Shown one piece after another: positions 36,341-44,647 of a stretch of 64,000 nt of DNA (positions are counted from its first letter, which is position 1; each line of letters opens with the position of its first letter). The DNA is from DASQUK01 sp963717085 (GTDB taxonomy: Bacteria; Actinomycetota; Acidimicrobiia; Acidimicrobiales; VFJN01), in contig CAVQVM010000013.1 of NCBI GenBank assembly GCA_963717085.1, forward strand, positions 83,862-147,861. The letters are read 5' to 3'. The notes beneath the pieces were generated by a model that worked only from the letters and a program-made list of their open reading frames with translations, was not told the origin of the DNA and ran no database searches. The position numbers and the translations under genes were made by a program.

Positions 36341-37784
36341 GATCGATCAGATTCGCCGTGCCGCGGGTCATCGGCTTTACTGCGGGCTGGTGGCGAGACG
36401 AGGGCTGGTTGCCCGGATGATCCTCGCGAGCGGGCTCCTCGCGGTGATCGTGGGAGGCGCCTTCGCGGTGATGCTCGCCGCCGTGGACAGGGAGCGGGAC
36501 GCTTTGGATCTGTCCCGGCACTCCGAACGTGTGTTGGTGGCGGCCAGGACGCTCGAGCAGCTGGTCATCGACCTGGAGACGGGTGAGCGGGGCTTCCTGC
36601 TGACCGACGCCGAGCGCTTCCTCCAGCCGTGGACAGACGCCCAGGCCGCACTCCCGGACGCGACCAGGGAGCTGGAGCGGCTCGCCCGGGTACCGCGTCA
36701 GCACGCGCGAGCGGAGGCCATCGCCGTTGGCATCACCTCCTACCTGGAGGACTACTCGGTGCCGGTCGTGGAGGCGGCGCGGCGCGGCGACCCCGCCGCC
36801 ACGAGCGTGGCCACCGCCGAGGAAGGGAGGCGGCGAGTCGACGCGGTGCGTGCCGAGTTCGACCAGCTCCGGAGGACGGAGCGTGCGCTGGCGGCGGAAC
36901 GCCAGGACCGCGCCAACGCCGCCACCGACCGAGCCATCGCCGTGGCGCTCGGGGGGCTGCTGGGATCGATCCTGCTCATCCTGTTCGTGGGGACCTACCT
37001 GTCACGGGCGATCGTTCTGCCGGTGCAGCGGGCGGCGGCGATGGCCGGCCGAGTGGCCGGCGGTGACCTCGCGGTCCGCATTCCCGAGACCGGGGTGGGC
37101 GAGATCAGGGACCTGGAGCGGTCGTTCAACGCCATGGCGAGTTCGTTGGAGGTGGGCCGCGCCGAGCTCACCGCCTCCCGGGCCCGTGTGGTCGCCGCCG
37201 GCGACGAGGCGCGCCAGCGCATCGAGCGGGACCTCCACGACGGCACGCAGCAGCGCCTGGTTTCGCTCGGACTCGACCTGCGGGCCGCGGATGCCATTGT
37301 GCCGCCAGGGTCCGACGAGCTGCGCGCCCAGCTGGCACGCACAGCCGACGGACTCGCGGCGGCGCTAGAGGACCTCCAGGAGGTCTCGCGAGGCATCCAC
37401 CCCGCGATCCTCAGCAGGGGCGGCCTCGCGCCGGCGCTCAAGGCGCTGGGCCGCCGCTCGGCAGTGCCGGTCGAGCTCGACATTCGGGTCGACGGGCGGC
37501 TGCCTGAGTCCGTCGAGGTGGCCGTGTACTACGTCGTGTCCGAGGCGCTCACCAACGCGGCCAAGCATGCTGGCGCGTCGCTGGTACGCGTCGACCTCGA
37601 GGTGCCGGACTCGGTCCTCCGCTTAGCGGTGCGGGACGACGGGGCCGGTGGCGCCGACCCCGGCCACGGGTCGGGGCTCGTCGGGCTGCGCGACCGGGTC
37701 GAGGCGATCGGCGGAGACCTGCAGCTCACGAGCCCGCCCGACGAGGGGACCTCGCTGCTCGTCACGATCCCCGTCCGCAGGTGA
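36339..37784 (+). CDS. CHASE3-HAMP sensor histidine kinase (NarL-type)
   Basis: This 481-residue sensor kinase has membrane helix 1 at about residues 27-48. A CHASE3-like extracellular domain follows, with LETGERGFLLTDAERFLQPW, then membrane helix 2 at about 201-220 and a HAMP domain (PVQRAAAMAGRVAGGDLAV). The HisKA_3 dimerisation helix has phosphoacceptor His300 in RDLHDGTQQRLVSLGLDLR. The ATPase domain has EALTNAAKHA and DDGAGG/GLVGLRDRV. The partner should be a NarL/LuxR response regulator; none intact is adjacent, only a possible fragment upstream. The ATG at 36339 lacks a good ribosome site. Confidence 0.9.
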   Translation: MIDQIRRAAGHRLYCGLVARRGLVARMILASGLLAVIVGGAFAVMLAAVDRERDALDLSRHSERVLVAARTLEQLVIDLETGERGFLLTDAERFLQPWTDAQAALPDATRELERLARVPRQHARAEAIAVGITSYLEDYSVPVVEAARRGDPAATSVATAEEGRRRVDAVRAEFDQLRRTERALAAERQDRANAATDRAIAVALGGLLGSILLILFVGTYLSRAIVLPVQRAAAMAGRVAGGDLAVRIPETGVGEIRDLERSFNAMASSLEVGRAELTASRARVVAAGDEARQRIERDLHDGTQQRLVSLGLDLRAADAIVPPGSDELRAQLARTADGLAAALEDLQEVSRGIHPAILSRGGLAPALKALGRRSAVPVELDIRVDGRLPESVEVAVYYVVSEALTNAAKHAGASLVRVDLEVPDSVLRLAVRDDGAGGADPGHGSGLVGLRDRVEAIGGDLQLTSPPDEGTSLLVTIPVRR

Positions 37785-37937
37785 CCTCGAGCGGCCCACC
37801 CGCTCGGCCCATCAGATCATCGGTCGATCGAGGCTGAGCGGAGCTTCGGATCTGAGCGGGGCGACACAGGTGCCACAACGCCAGCGACCGATGACTTCGC
37901 CGGGGCCGGTGGGTCCTACCTCTGGCGGGTCACGCGG

Positions 37938-38370
37938 ATGACGACGACGGAGACGACGAGTGACATGACCGACCAGAACGAACGTCGGGTGGTGGCCTGG
38001 GCCAGCGTGTCGATGGACGGCTTCACGAGCGGCCGTGGTGGCGTTGCGGAGAATCAGTGGCTCTACGAGCGCGCCGGCCAGGAGCAGACCGCCGCGGTAC
38101 TTCGAGGGGATCTGGCGGGGCGCCGACACGGCGCTGCTCGGCCGAACGAACTACGAGGGCTTCTATTCCGTGTGGCCCGGCGTCACCCGTGATCCGGCCA
38201 TGCCCGCGGCACCCGCGACCTCGGCGCCTGGATCGACGACGTCGAGAAGGTCGTGTTCTCACACACGCTGACCGATGTCACCTGGTCGCATGCCCGGCTC
38301 GCCACCCGGCCGCTGAAGGACGAGGTGAAGGCGCTCAAGGCTGCCGCCGGTGACCCTGGCACGTGTCCCG
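37938..38370 (+). pseudogene. Frameshifted, truncated DHFR/RibD-like gene
   Basis: Three frames join as RRVVAWASVSMDGFTSGRGG, then RYFEGIWRGADTALLGRTNY with EGFYSVWPGV, then DDVEKVVFSHTLTDVTWSHA. These follow the order of RibD_C/DHFR-like proteins, as in the intact gene at 25634. Two frameshifts are needed, and the NADPH-binding C-terminal third is missing. Confidence 0.7.
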
Positions 38371-38452
38371 ACAGCCGCGCCGGGTGCGCTGTCTCGGATC
38401 GGTTCGCCGACGTGGGCGACGTCGGCGAGGCCAGCTGGTGTCGGTGGGACCA

Positions 38453-39377
38453 TCACCATGCCCCTTGTGCGTACTGGGTCAGGATGACCAGGCGAGTCAG
38501 GTGGACACGCGAGTTGGTGCCGAGCTTGCGGAAGATCGACCGCAGATGGAAGTCGACGGTGTGCGGGGACAGGAACAGGCGCTCCGCGGCCTCGCGGTTG
38601 GTGAGGCCCTCGGCGACGACGTGGGCGACGCTGCGCTCGGTATCGGTGAGGCTCGTCCAGCCGCACATCGTCCGCTCTTGCCTACGCCCTGAACGGTCGG
38701 CGCCCGCGACGACGGGCGTCAGTTGAAGGACGACCCCTGGTGCCCCGTCGTCGAGCACCGGCACGGCACGCACCGCCACAGCGCGGCCGCTGAGCAGGAT
38801 TGTCATGACGTCGTCCTGCAGGCGGTCGCGTAGGCGGTCGGCAGCCTCGCGCAGCGCAGGTTCGTCGTCCGGGTCGACAAGCCGATCGGCGGCGGCATTG
38901 GGAATCAGCCGCCGTTCGGTAACGAGGACGAACGGGCCCTTGGCACCGCGCCGCTTCTTCAGGAACCGCCCGAGGGCCAGCCGTTCGGCAAGCGCCCCAT
39001 CGTCGACCAGGCCTTGCTGGATCTCACGGACCGCGAGGGCGGCCAAAGGACGGATCAGCGGGTTCGCCTCGGCCCACGCAGGTCAGCGCAGGTTGATGGT
39101 GAGTGCGGAGGTCGGTGATCGGGGTCGCCGGCCCGGTCACATCGGCGAAATCGGGGTGAACACCGAGCCATGGTTCGGCGACCCGGCGGTCCACCACGTG
39201 CCCGCCGGCATCGGACAGCACGATGCCAATCCCGGTTCCGGCAAGGTCGCTCGCGATCCGGTCCATGACCGGACGGGCGGCGCCGACGAGCCGGCCGCCG
39301 CCATTGGCGGCCGCAACCCCCACCCCCATGACCGTGGGCGGTGTCTCCGCCGCGAGGGATTGCGCTACCGAGCCCAT
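38453..39377 (-). pseudogene. GAF-like LuxR-type regulator with frameshifts
   Basis: From the start near 39377 the frame reads ASDLAGTGIGIVLSDAGGHV and DRRVAEPWLGVHPDFADV, a GAF-type sensor. After lesions near 39060-39110 another frame continues LAALAVREIQQGLVDDGALA. The C-terminus is an intact LuxR helix-turn-helix, SLTDTERSVAHVVAEGLTNR and ERLFLSPHTVDFHLRSIFRK. At least one, probably two, frame changes break it. The downstream 594-base frame could still be translated as a DNA-binding fragment. Confidence 0.65.
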
Positions 39378-39724
39378 CGAGTGACCCCTTTTCCATTGGG
39401 GACGATCTGACCTCGGACTCACGGTCGCGCTCGGCGAACTCGCTGTCTTCGCTGGCAGCGGGAGTCTTGGCGCCCTGCTAGTGGGGCTTGGCCCTTCCTG
39501 CTAGCGGCAATGTCCGATCAGGCTTCGGCGTGCGATCGTGATGTCGACCTTTGGTGCCGTGTCAGGCCAACGTCGACTCCGGTACCGACCAACGGGATAC
39601 CGCATCGACGACCGTGCAGCCTTGCCGGCGGCCGAGCAGCGACCGCATGTCCCTGAGGGTCTGCTCGAGCTTCACGACCAGAGCTCCGTCGCCGCCGTCG
39701 TCAGCGGGACGTGATGACGCGCGT

Positions 39725-39934
39725 TCAGGCCGCCCGCAGCGATCCGCGAGAGTCCCCAGGGTCCTGCCGCACGTCGGTGCCTTCGAGGTCGACATTGGGC
39801 AGAATTCGGCCGAGCCAGGCGGCGGGCAGCCACCACGAGCGGCGGCCGAGAAGTGCGAGCACGGCCGGCACAAACGTCATGCGGATGACGAAGGCGTCGA
39901 CCGCGACGCCGAAGGCGATGGCCCGTCCGCCCAT
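39725..39934 (-). pseudogene. C-terminal remnant of an MMPL-family transporter
   Basis: The frame MGGRAIAFGVAVDAFVIRMT, then FVPAVLALLGRRSWWLP and LGRILPNVDLEG, matches the last helix and tail of MMPL/RND-type lipid or drug exporters. Nothing of the preceding 600 or more residues is present. The rest of 39378-40344 shows no other convincing gene. Confidence 0.65.
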
Positions 39935-40344
39935 TCGGTACGGCGGCTCGCGGCTCGTAGCCTACGCACGCCTCACTGGCAGCTATGGGCGGGGGTCAGC
40001 CCTTCACAGCAAGAGGCGCCAGGCCGGGGCACACCCTTTCGTCCGTGCTCGCCGTGGTCGGCGAAGTCGAGACCAGAACCGCCGTCAGCGTTGGCCCAGT
40101 CGCCGGCGACGACGGTGCCGGGTGCTCGTCGACGATCCGGTACGAACCCGGACCGCCACCCGAAGGTCCGACACCATCCCGATGACAGTTGGGGTTCCTT
40201 GACGCCGCGGGCGATTGCCCCCGTGACATCCGTCAATGACGAAGGACACCTGACGCCTGCGTCACCTGCGACCGACGGCTCCCGCCGGACGGCTCATCGT
40301 GGCGTTGCCGGGTGGCGGTCGCCCGGCACCGAGGAGGACAGACC

Positions 40345-40920
40345 ATGTCGTACTTCAGCAAGCGGGCACTGCGTTGGGCGGCACCGGTCGCTCTCGTGGG
40401 AGCTCTTGGACTCGCCGCATGCGGCGACAACGATGACACCGAGGCCGTCAGGGTTGCGGCGCCTAGCGTCGCCGGTCTCGGCAGCGACCAGCACCTCACC
40501 AACCAGGCCGAGGAGCTCGCTCGGGCGTCTGCCAGCGCCGGCAGCGACCAGCACCTGAACAACGCAGCCGACGAGATCGCCCGCGCCCAGCGAGCGAACG
40601 AGGCGGCATCAGCCAGGCTGGCCGGTGAAGCCGAACGACAGGCCCATCTCGACGGCAACGCCGAGACCTACGGGAACCTGTCAGCCGACACCGCCGAAGG
40701 CCTTGCCGACGAGCAGGCGGCGGCCCAGGCCGGTGCCAACACCAGCACCGCCAAGGCGTACGGCGACGAGCAGCGGCAGCCAGACACTGGCGTCGGGCCG
40801 AACACGGCCGAGGCCGGCAACCGTGCCGCCCAGCAGGCGCAGGCCGATGCGTACGTGCAGCAACAGCAGGATCGGGCGGACGGCTCGACCAACGAACGCT
40901 ACATGCTCCCCGATTGGTAG
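40345..40920 (+). CDS. Ala/Gln-rich lipoprotein with internal repeat
   Basis: The 191-residue protein has a signal peptide (RWAAPVALVGALGLAAC) with lipobox Cys26. The mature part is a low-complexity helical sequence in which GLGSDQHLTNQAEELARASA is repeated as AGSDQHLNNAADEIARAQRA. A long Ala/Gln-rich region with AAQQAQADAYVQQQQDRADG follows. Heptad-like spacing suggests an extended coiled coil on the cell surface. ATG 40345 follows GAGGAC. A strong hairpin follows the gene. No family is recognised. Confidence 0.7.
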   Translation: MSYFSKRALRWAAPVALVGALGLAACGDNDDTEAVRVAAPSVAGLGSDQHLTNQAEELARASASAGSDQHLNNAADEIARAQRANEAASARLAGEAERQAHLDGNAETYGNLSADTAEGLADEQAAAQAGANTSTAKAYGDEQRQPDTGVGPNTAEAGNRAAQQAQADAYVQQQQDRADGSTNERYMLPDW

Positions 40921-40950
40921 TGGTTGACGATTGCATCCCGGCGGGTGATC

Positions 40951-40977
40951 ACCGCCCGGCTGTTCCAGCCGGGCGGT
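40951..40977 (+). terminator. Hairpin after the Ala/Gln-rich lipoprotein
   Basis: A perfect 12-bp stem, ACCGCCCGGCTG with CAGCCGGGCGGT, closes a TTC loop 31 bases after the stop codon. There is no T tract, as is common in this genome type. Confidence 0.6.
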
Positions 40978-41085
40978 CACACCGCGAGATGACGGGGTTT
41001 CACCGGCTGCGACCGGCCGTGACTGGCGCCCGTGCGCTATGTGTCGGGGGCGATTCAAGGTTTGGTAGGTGGGAAGGAAACGCGT

Positions 41086-41164
41086 ACCGATTGCCCGAAT
41101 CGCGGACTGCTCGCCTGCCGGGTCGTCAGCACAGGACGACGGTGCGCGAGATCAGGCAGGTCTG
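41086..41164 (+). repeat. Dispersed repeat copy R5
   Basis: The left end is ACCGATTGCCCGAATCGCGG, the centre GTCGTCAGCACAGGACGACGG and the right end GCGAGATCAGGCAGGTCTG. The rest of 40978-41314 contains no gene. Confidence 0.75.
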
Positions 41165-41314
41165 TCGCGGTGTGTGCTGTCCTGGATCGGCACATCGGTG
41201 ACGCGGCCGCCGGTTCGAAACACCGGCCGGCTCCACTCGTCCGGACTCCCCTTGCCGACACAATCACTTCGATAGGGTCGGGTTCACTTTCACCCGATCG
41301 GAGGGGAGTTCGAC

Positions 41315-42157
41315 ATGGCATCAATTTCCGAGCGGGAGAACCGGGAGATCGAGGCGGCCAAAACCTCTGGCAACACCCCGGTCGTCTTCATCCACGGCCT
41401 CTGGCTGCTGCCGAGCAGCTGGGCCAACTGGGCGGACTTCTTCAAGCAGGCCGGCTACGCGCCGCTGACGCCGGACTGGCCAGACGATCCGGAAACGGTT
41501 GAAGAGGCCCGGGCGAACCCGGACGTTCTCGCCAAGAAGACCTTGGAGCAGGTGGCCGATCACACCACCGAGATCATCAATGCCTTGGACAAGAAACCAG
41601 CGGTGATGGGGCACTCGACCGGGGGATTGCTGGCGCAGATGCTCGCGGGCCGGGGCCTCTCGGCGGCGACGGTGGCGATCGACCCCGGAGTCTTCCGCGG
41701 CGTTCTGCCTCTGCCTGCGTCGGTGCTCAGGGGGGTGGGCCCGTTCCTGGTCAACCCGCTCACGCGCGGCCGCGCGATCACGCTCACGTTCGACCAGTTC
41801 AAGTACGGCTGGACGAACGCGCTGGACGAGAAGGAGGCGAAGGAGCTCTACGACACGTTCCACGTTGCGGGCTCCGGGATTGCTCTCGTGCAGATGGGCA
41901 ACGCGAACCTCAACCCGTGGACGGAGGCGAAGGTGAACACGAAGAACCCCGACCGCGGTCCCCTGCTGATCATCGACGGCGAGAAGGACCACACGGTGCC
42001 GTGGGCGATCGCGAACGCCGCCTTCAAGCGGCAGAGGCGCAACCCCGCCGTGACGGAGATCGTGAAGATGCCGAACCGGGGCCACTCGCTCACGATCGAC
42101 CACGGCTGGCGCGAGGTCGCCCAGACGGCGCTCGACTTCGTCAAGCGGTTCGCCTAG
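41315..42157 (+). CDS. Alpha/beta hydrolase
   Basis: The 280-residue protein is a serine hydrolase. It has TPVVFIHGLWLLPSSWANWA at the oxyanion strand, the nucleophile motif MGHSTGGLLAQ, the acid region LLIIDGEKDHTVP and a late His in MPNRGHSLTIDHGW. A WTEAKVNTKNPDRGPL segment precedes the last strands. Similar proteins are annotated as non-haem haloperoxidase-like or lipase-like hydrolases of unknown substrate. ATG 41315 is preceded by GGAGGGGA. No signal peptide. Repeat R7 lies downstream. Confidence 0.88.
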   Translation: MASISERENREIEAAKTSGNTPVVFIHGLWLLPSSWANWADFFKQAGYAPLTPDWPDDPETVEEARANPDVLAKKTLEQVADHTTEIINALDKKPAVMGHSTGGLLAQMLAGRGLSAATVAIDPGVFRGVLPLPASVLRGVGPFLVNPLTRGRAITLTFDQFKYGWTNALDEKEAKELYDTFHVAGSGIALVQMGNANLNPWTEAKVNTKNPDRGPLLIIDGEKDHTVPWAIANAAFKRQRRNPAVTEIVKMPNRGHSLTIDHGWREVAQTALDFVKRFA

Positions 42158-42375
42158 GAGGAGGTTTCCTGGCGCCGGCGGTGGGCCAAGCCTCCCTGCA
42201 CGCGAGTCACGGTCCTTCGATCGCGGCGATCTCTCATCTAGCGGCGTCGACCTGCGGCGACTCGGCCGTGCCGCCCGAGGGCGTCAGCACTAGCCCTCCG
42301 GCATCTCCCGCCGGCAGCGGAGGTCGGAGGGCGAGAGCAAAGCCCCGAAACGCCGGGCAGGTAGCGCCGCGGCGC

Positions 42376-42457
42376 ACCGATTGCCCGCACCGCGCTGGGG
42401 CTGCCACCGATGCCGCCGCTACAGATCGCCGGGGGCGCGGCGAGATCGGGAGATCTG
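42376..42457 (+). repeat. Dispersed repeat copy R7 (second subtype)
   Basis: This copy shares the left end ACCGATTGCCCG and the right end GAGATCGGGAGATCTG. Its centre, GGGGCTGCCACCGATGCCG with CTACAGATCGCC, matches R10 rather than the main subtype. No gene is present in the rest of 42158-42541. Confidence 0.7.
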
Positions 42458-42541
42458 AGCGCGTGTCGGTGGCCATCAGGAACTGTCCGGGGGGCGGTCA
42501 GAGTGGTGCCTGCTGACGGCCAGCGCTGAGCATTTGCGTGG

Positions 42542-42895
42542 CTAACCGTCAAGAACGTTCCACTGATCGATCACCCACCGCCAAGTGCCGTCGGGCTGGC
42601 GGCGAGCGACTTCAGCAGTCACCCCGCCATCGAGGAGGCGAGTCGAGCCCAGCGCCAAGTCACCGACTCGAAGGGAAGGCTGCTGATCCCCCAGTGTCAG
42701 ATTCACCCCCGAGGCGACGAAGTCCTTGAACACCTGACGGATTGCCTCGCTCCCAACCGCCACCCTCCCGGGCTGGACGGCCATCGCAGCGTGCGGCTCG
42801 TAGAGCGCTACCAGGCCTTCGACGTCGCCTGCATTCACGCGTTCCACATAGAGGCGCTCAAGGTCCTCGGGCTCAACTGCGGGTACGTTCGCCAT
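42542..42895 (-). CDS. NTF2/SnoaL-like protein
   Basis: The 117-residue protein has the usual start DLERLYVERVNAGDVEGLVA, with LYEPHAAMAV. It continues with AVGSEAIRQVFKDFVASG and ends RRQPDGTWRWVIDQWNVLDG, as in SnoaL/SgcJ-like ketosteroid-isomerase-fold proteins. Such proteins bind small ligands or act as minor enzymes. The ATG at 42895 lies only six bases from repeat copy R6, which therefore forms its leader; no standard ribosome site is visible between them. Confidence 0.85.
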   Translation of the reverse strand: MANVPAVEPEDLERLYVERVNAGDVEGLVALYEPHAAMAVQPGRVAVGSEAIRQVFKDFVASGVNLTLGDQQPSLRVGDLALGSTRLLDGGVTAEVARRQPDGTWRWVIDQWNVLDG

Positions 42896-42900
42896 CGCGC

Positions 42901-42976
42901 CAGGTTGCCCGCTGCTTGCGGACCCCGCCTGTCGGTTCGTCAGCACAGAACGACGGGGCGCGAGATCGGCAGGTCT
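42901..42976 (+). repeat. Dispersed repeat copy R6
   Basis: This is a good representative copy. It starts CAGGTTGCCCG, contains TTCGTCAGCACAGAACGACG and ends GCGCGAGATCGGCAGGTCTG. On the minus strand it lies directly upstream of the NTF2-like gene. Confidence 0.8.
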
Positions 42977-43011
42977 GGCCTGATGGGTGGTGCAGTCGCT
43001 TCTCCGCTGCC

Positions 43012-43377
43012 TCACCACGCACACAGGCAGAAGAGGTGACCGACCGGGTCGGCGTACACGCGGAACTTGTCTTGCGTGTCGAGATGCCGTGCGCCAAGCG
43101 CAATCGCGCGTTCGTGTGCCGCTTCGAGGTCATCCACCGCCAGGTCCAGGTGCATTTGCTGCGGGACGGCCGGATCAGGCCAGGTCGGCGCGGTGAACTC
43201 GAGAGCACGCTGAAACGTGAGTGCCGTGCCCCCGCCCGGCGGATCGATGGCGACGAAATCGCCGTCGCTGTCGGGCACGGGCCACTCGAGCAAAGCGCCG
43301 TAGAACGTGGCGAGGGCGCGTGGGTCGGGACAGTCGATGGTCACGGTGTCGAAACGGGGAACGTTGGGGCCGGGCAT
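43012..43377 (-). CDS. VOC-family protein
   Basis: The 121-residue protein starts VPRFDTVTIDCPDPRALATF, with YGALLEWPV. It contains DFVAIDPPGGGTALTFQRAL and ends QDKFRVYADPVGHLFCLCAW, the Glyoxalase_6 pattern common in actinobacteria. HLDLAVDDLEAAHERAI begins the second half. Function is unknown. Start 43377 follows CAGGAGGT. Upstream lies a long inverted repeat shared with the divergent cyclase gene. Confidence 0.87.
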   Translation of the reverse strand: MPGPNVPRFDTVTIDCPDPRALATFYGALLEWPVPDSDGDFVAIDPPGGGTALTFQRALEFTAPTWPDPAVPQQMHLDLAVDDLEAAHERAIALGARHLDTQDKFRVYADPVGHLFCLCAW

Positions 43378-43440
43378 GACGACCTCCTGGCGAGGTGAGC
43401 AACCCCGTGGGCAGCCGGCGAGGTCTACGGACCCGAACAG

Positions 43441-43518
43441 AATGCCCTGATGATTGTCTGAGCGCACGGAGCTGCGGGTGGTCGTAGCTTCGTGCGCTCA
43501 CACAATCATCAGGGCAAT
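43441..43518. repeat. 33-bp inverted repeat between divergent genes
   Basis: The arms at 43441-43473 and 43486-43518 match at 30 of 33 positions, with a 12-base loop. The best stretch is GCCCTGATGATTGT with its complement, followed by TGAGCGCACG. Mirror-image peptides with NHQG would be read on each strand. It lies between the VOC gene and the DUF4242-cyclase gene, which are transcribed away from each other. Confidence 0.85.
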
Positions 43519-43608
43519 ATGTACTCCGAGGCGGCAGGGGCGGATGGTGCGTCTCGCCCTGATCGCTCGGCGCCGTGCGAGACAGAGACCGCCCCAAGAG
43601 GTAGCGCA

Positions 43609-44415
43609 ATGCCGTTGTACATGGATCGCCACGAGTTCGACGACAGCGTCACCCCTCTCGACATCGCACAGGCACACGCTCGCGACGTCGAGGTGCAGGC
43701 AAAATACGCCGTCGACTACATCACGTACTGGTTCGATCATCAGCGCGGAGCCGGTTTCTGTTTGGTTGACGGGCCGTCAGCCGAGGTTGTCGAAACTGTT
43801 CATCGCGAGGCGCATGGAATGGTCGGTACCAACGTGATCGAAGTTGATCGGGCAGCCGTCGAGGCGTTCCTCGGCCACCTGGACCGTCCTGTCACGGGCG
43901 AGGCGTTCGTGGCGACCGCGTTCCGGGCCATCCTGTTCACCGACATCGTCGGTTCGACTGAACTCACGCAGCGGCTCGGAGACGCTGGTGCCATGCGAGT
44001 CATCCGAGCCCACGACGCCATCGTGAACGATGCGATCCGCCGGGGGGGCGGCCAGCGGGTGAAGCACACCGGCGACGGCGTGATGGCGTCCTTCACCTCT
44101 GTGAGTCGCGCCGTGGAGACCGCGATCGCGATCCAGCGAGCGGTTACGGAGCGCAGCCGCCGCGACGAAGTGCCGTTCGAGATCCGCGCTGCGGTTAGTG
44201 CCGGTGAGCCAGTCACCGAAGGCGATGATCTCTTCGGTGCTGCCGTTCAGCTCGCGGCTCGGGTGTGCTCCACGTGCGAGCGCGGTCGCGTGTTGGTGTC
44301 GAGCGCGGTGCGCGAGCTGTGCGTCGGCAAGGGCCTTCAGTTCGAGGACAAGGGTCTTGTCGAACTCAAGGGCTTCGACGAGCCCATACACCTCTACGGG
44401 GTGATTTGGACCTGA
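43609..44415 (+). CDS. DUF4242 domain fused to a class III nucleotidyl cyclase
   Basis: The 268-residue protein starts with a DUF4242 domain, a ferredoxin-like fold that includes nickel-responsive SCO4226: PLYMDRHEF, VDYITYWFDHQRGAGFCLVD, VETVHREAHG. A class III adenylate/guanylate cyclase domain follows, AILFTDIVGSTELTQRLGDA, with metal Asp112 and Asp156 (HTGDGVMASF). It ends FEDKGLVELKGFDEPIHLYG. Both metal residues are present, so it may make cyclic nucleotide in response to a ligand bound by DUF4242. ATG 43609 follows AGAGGTAG; the longer frame starts within the inverted repeat. Confidence 0.88.
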   Translation: MPLYMDRHEFDDSVTPLDIAQAHARDVEVQAKYAVDYITYWFDHQRGAGFCLVDGPSAEVVETVHREAHGMVGTNVIEVDRAAVEAFLGHLDRPVTGEAFVATAFRAILFTDIVGSTELTQRLGDAGAMRVIRAHDAIVNDAIRRGGGQRVKHTGDGVMASFTSVSRAVETAIAIQRAVTERSRRDEVPFEIRAAVSAGEPVTEGDDLFGAAVQLAARVCSTCERGRVLVSSAVRELCVGKGLQFEDKGLVELKGFDEPIHLYGVIWT

Positions 44416-44520
44416 AGTCGGATCTCGACACCTCAGGGGGATGGGCGGCTCATCGTGGGGGGCTGATCACCAGCTTCACGGGTCGCGACTTCCAGCCCCA
44501 AGGCCCGCTACACCAGGCGC

Positions 44521-44598
44521 CAGATCCGCCGATCTCGCGACTCGTCGTTCTGTACCCCGGATCCGGTGGGCAGCGTGTGCTCGCACCGGGCCAATCTG
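44521..44598 (-). repeat. Dispersed repeat copy R8
   Basis: On the minus strand the left end is CAGATTGGCCCGG. The centre holds GGTACAGAACGACGAG and the right end is CGCGAGATCGGCGGATCTG. It lies between the cyclase gene and the convergent binding-protein-like gene. Confidence 0.7.
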
Positions 44599-44647
44599 CG
44601 CCTCCACCGGCGTGAGCGGCTCAATGGAATCACTTACCAGCCATCAT

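Noticed and set aside
39562..39873. Minus-strand frame ending KLEQTLRDMRSLLGRRQG
   Set aside because: Possibly protein-like at its end but without start, family or neighbours; it overlaps the MMPL remnant in another frame.
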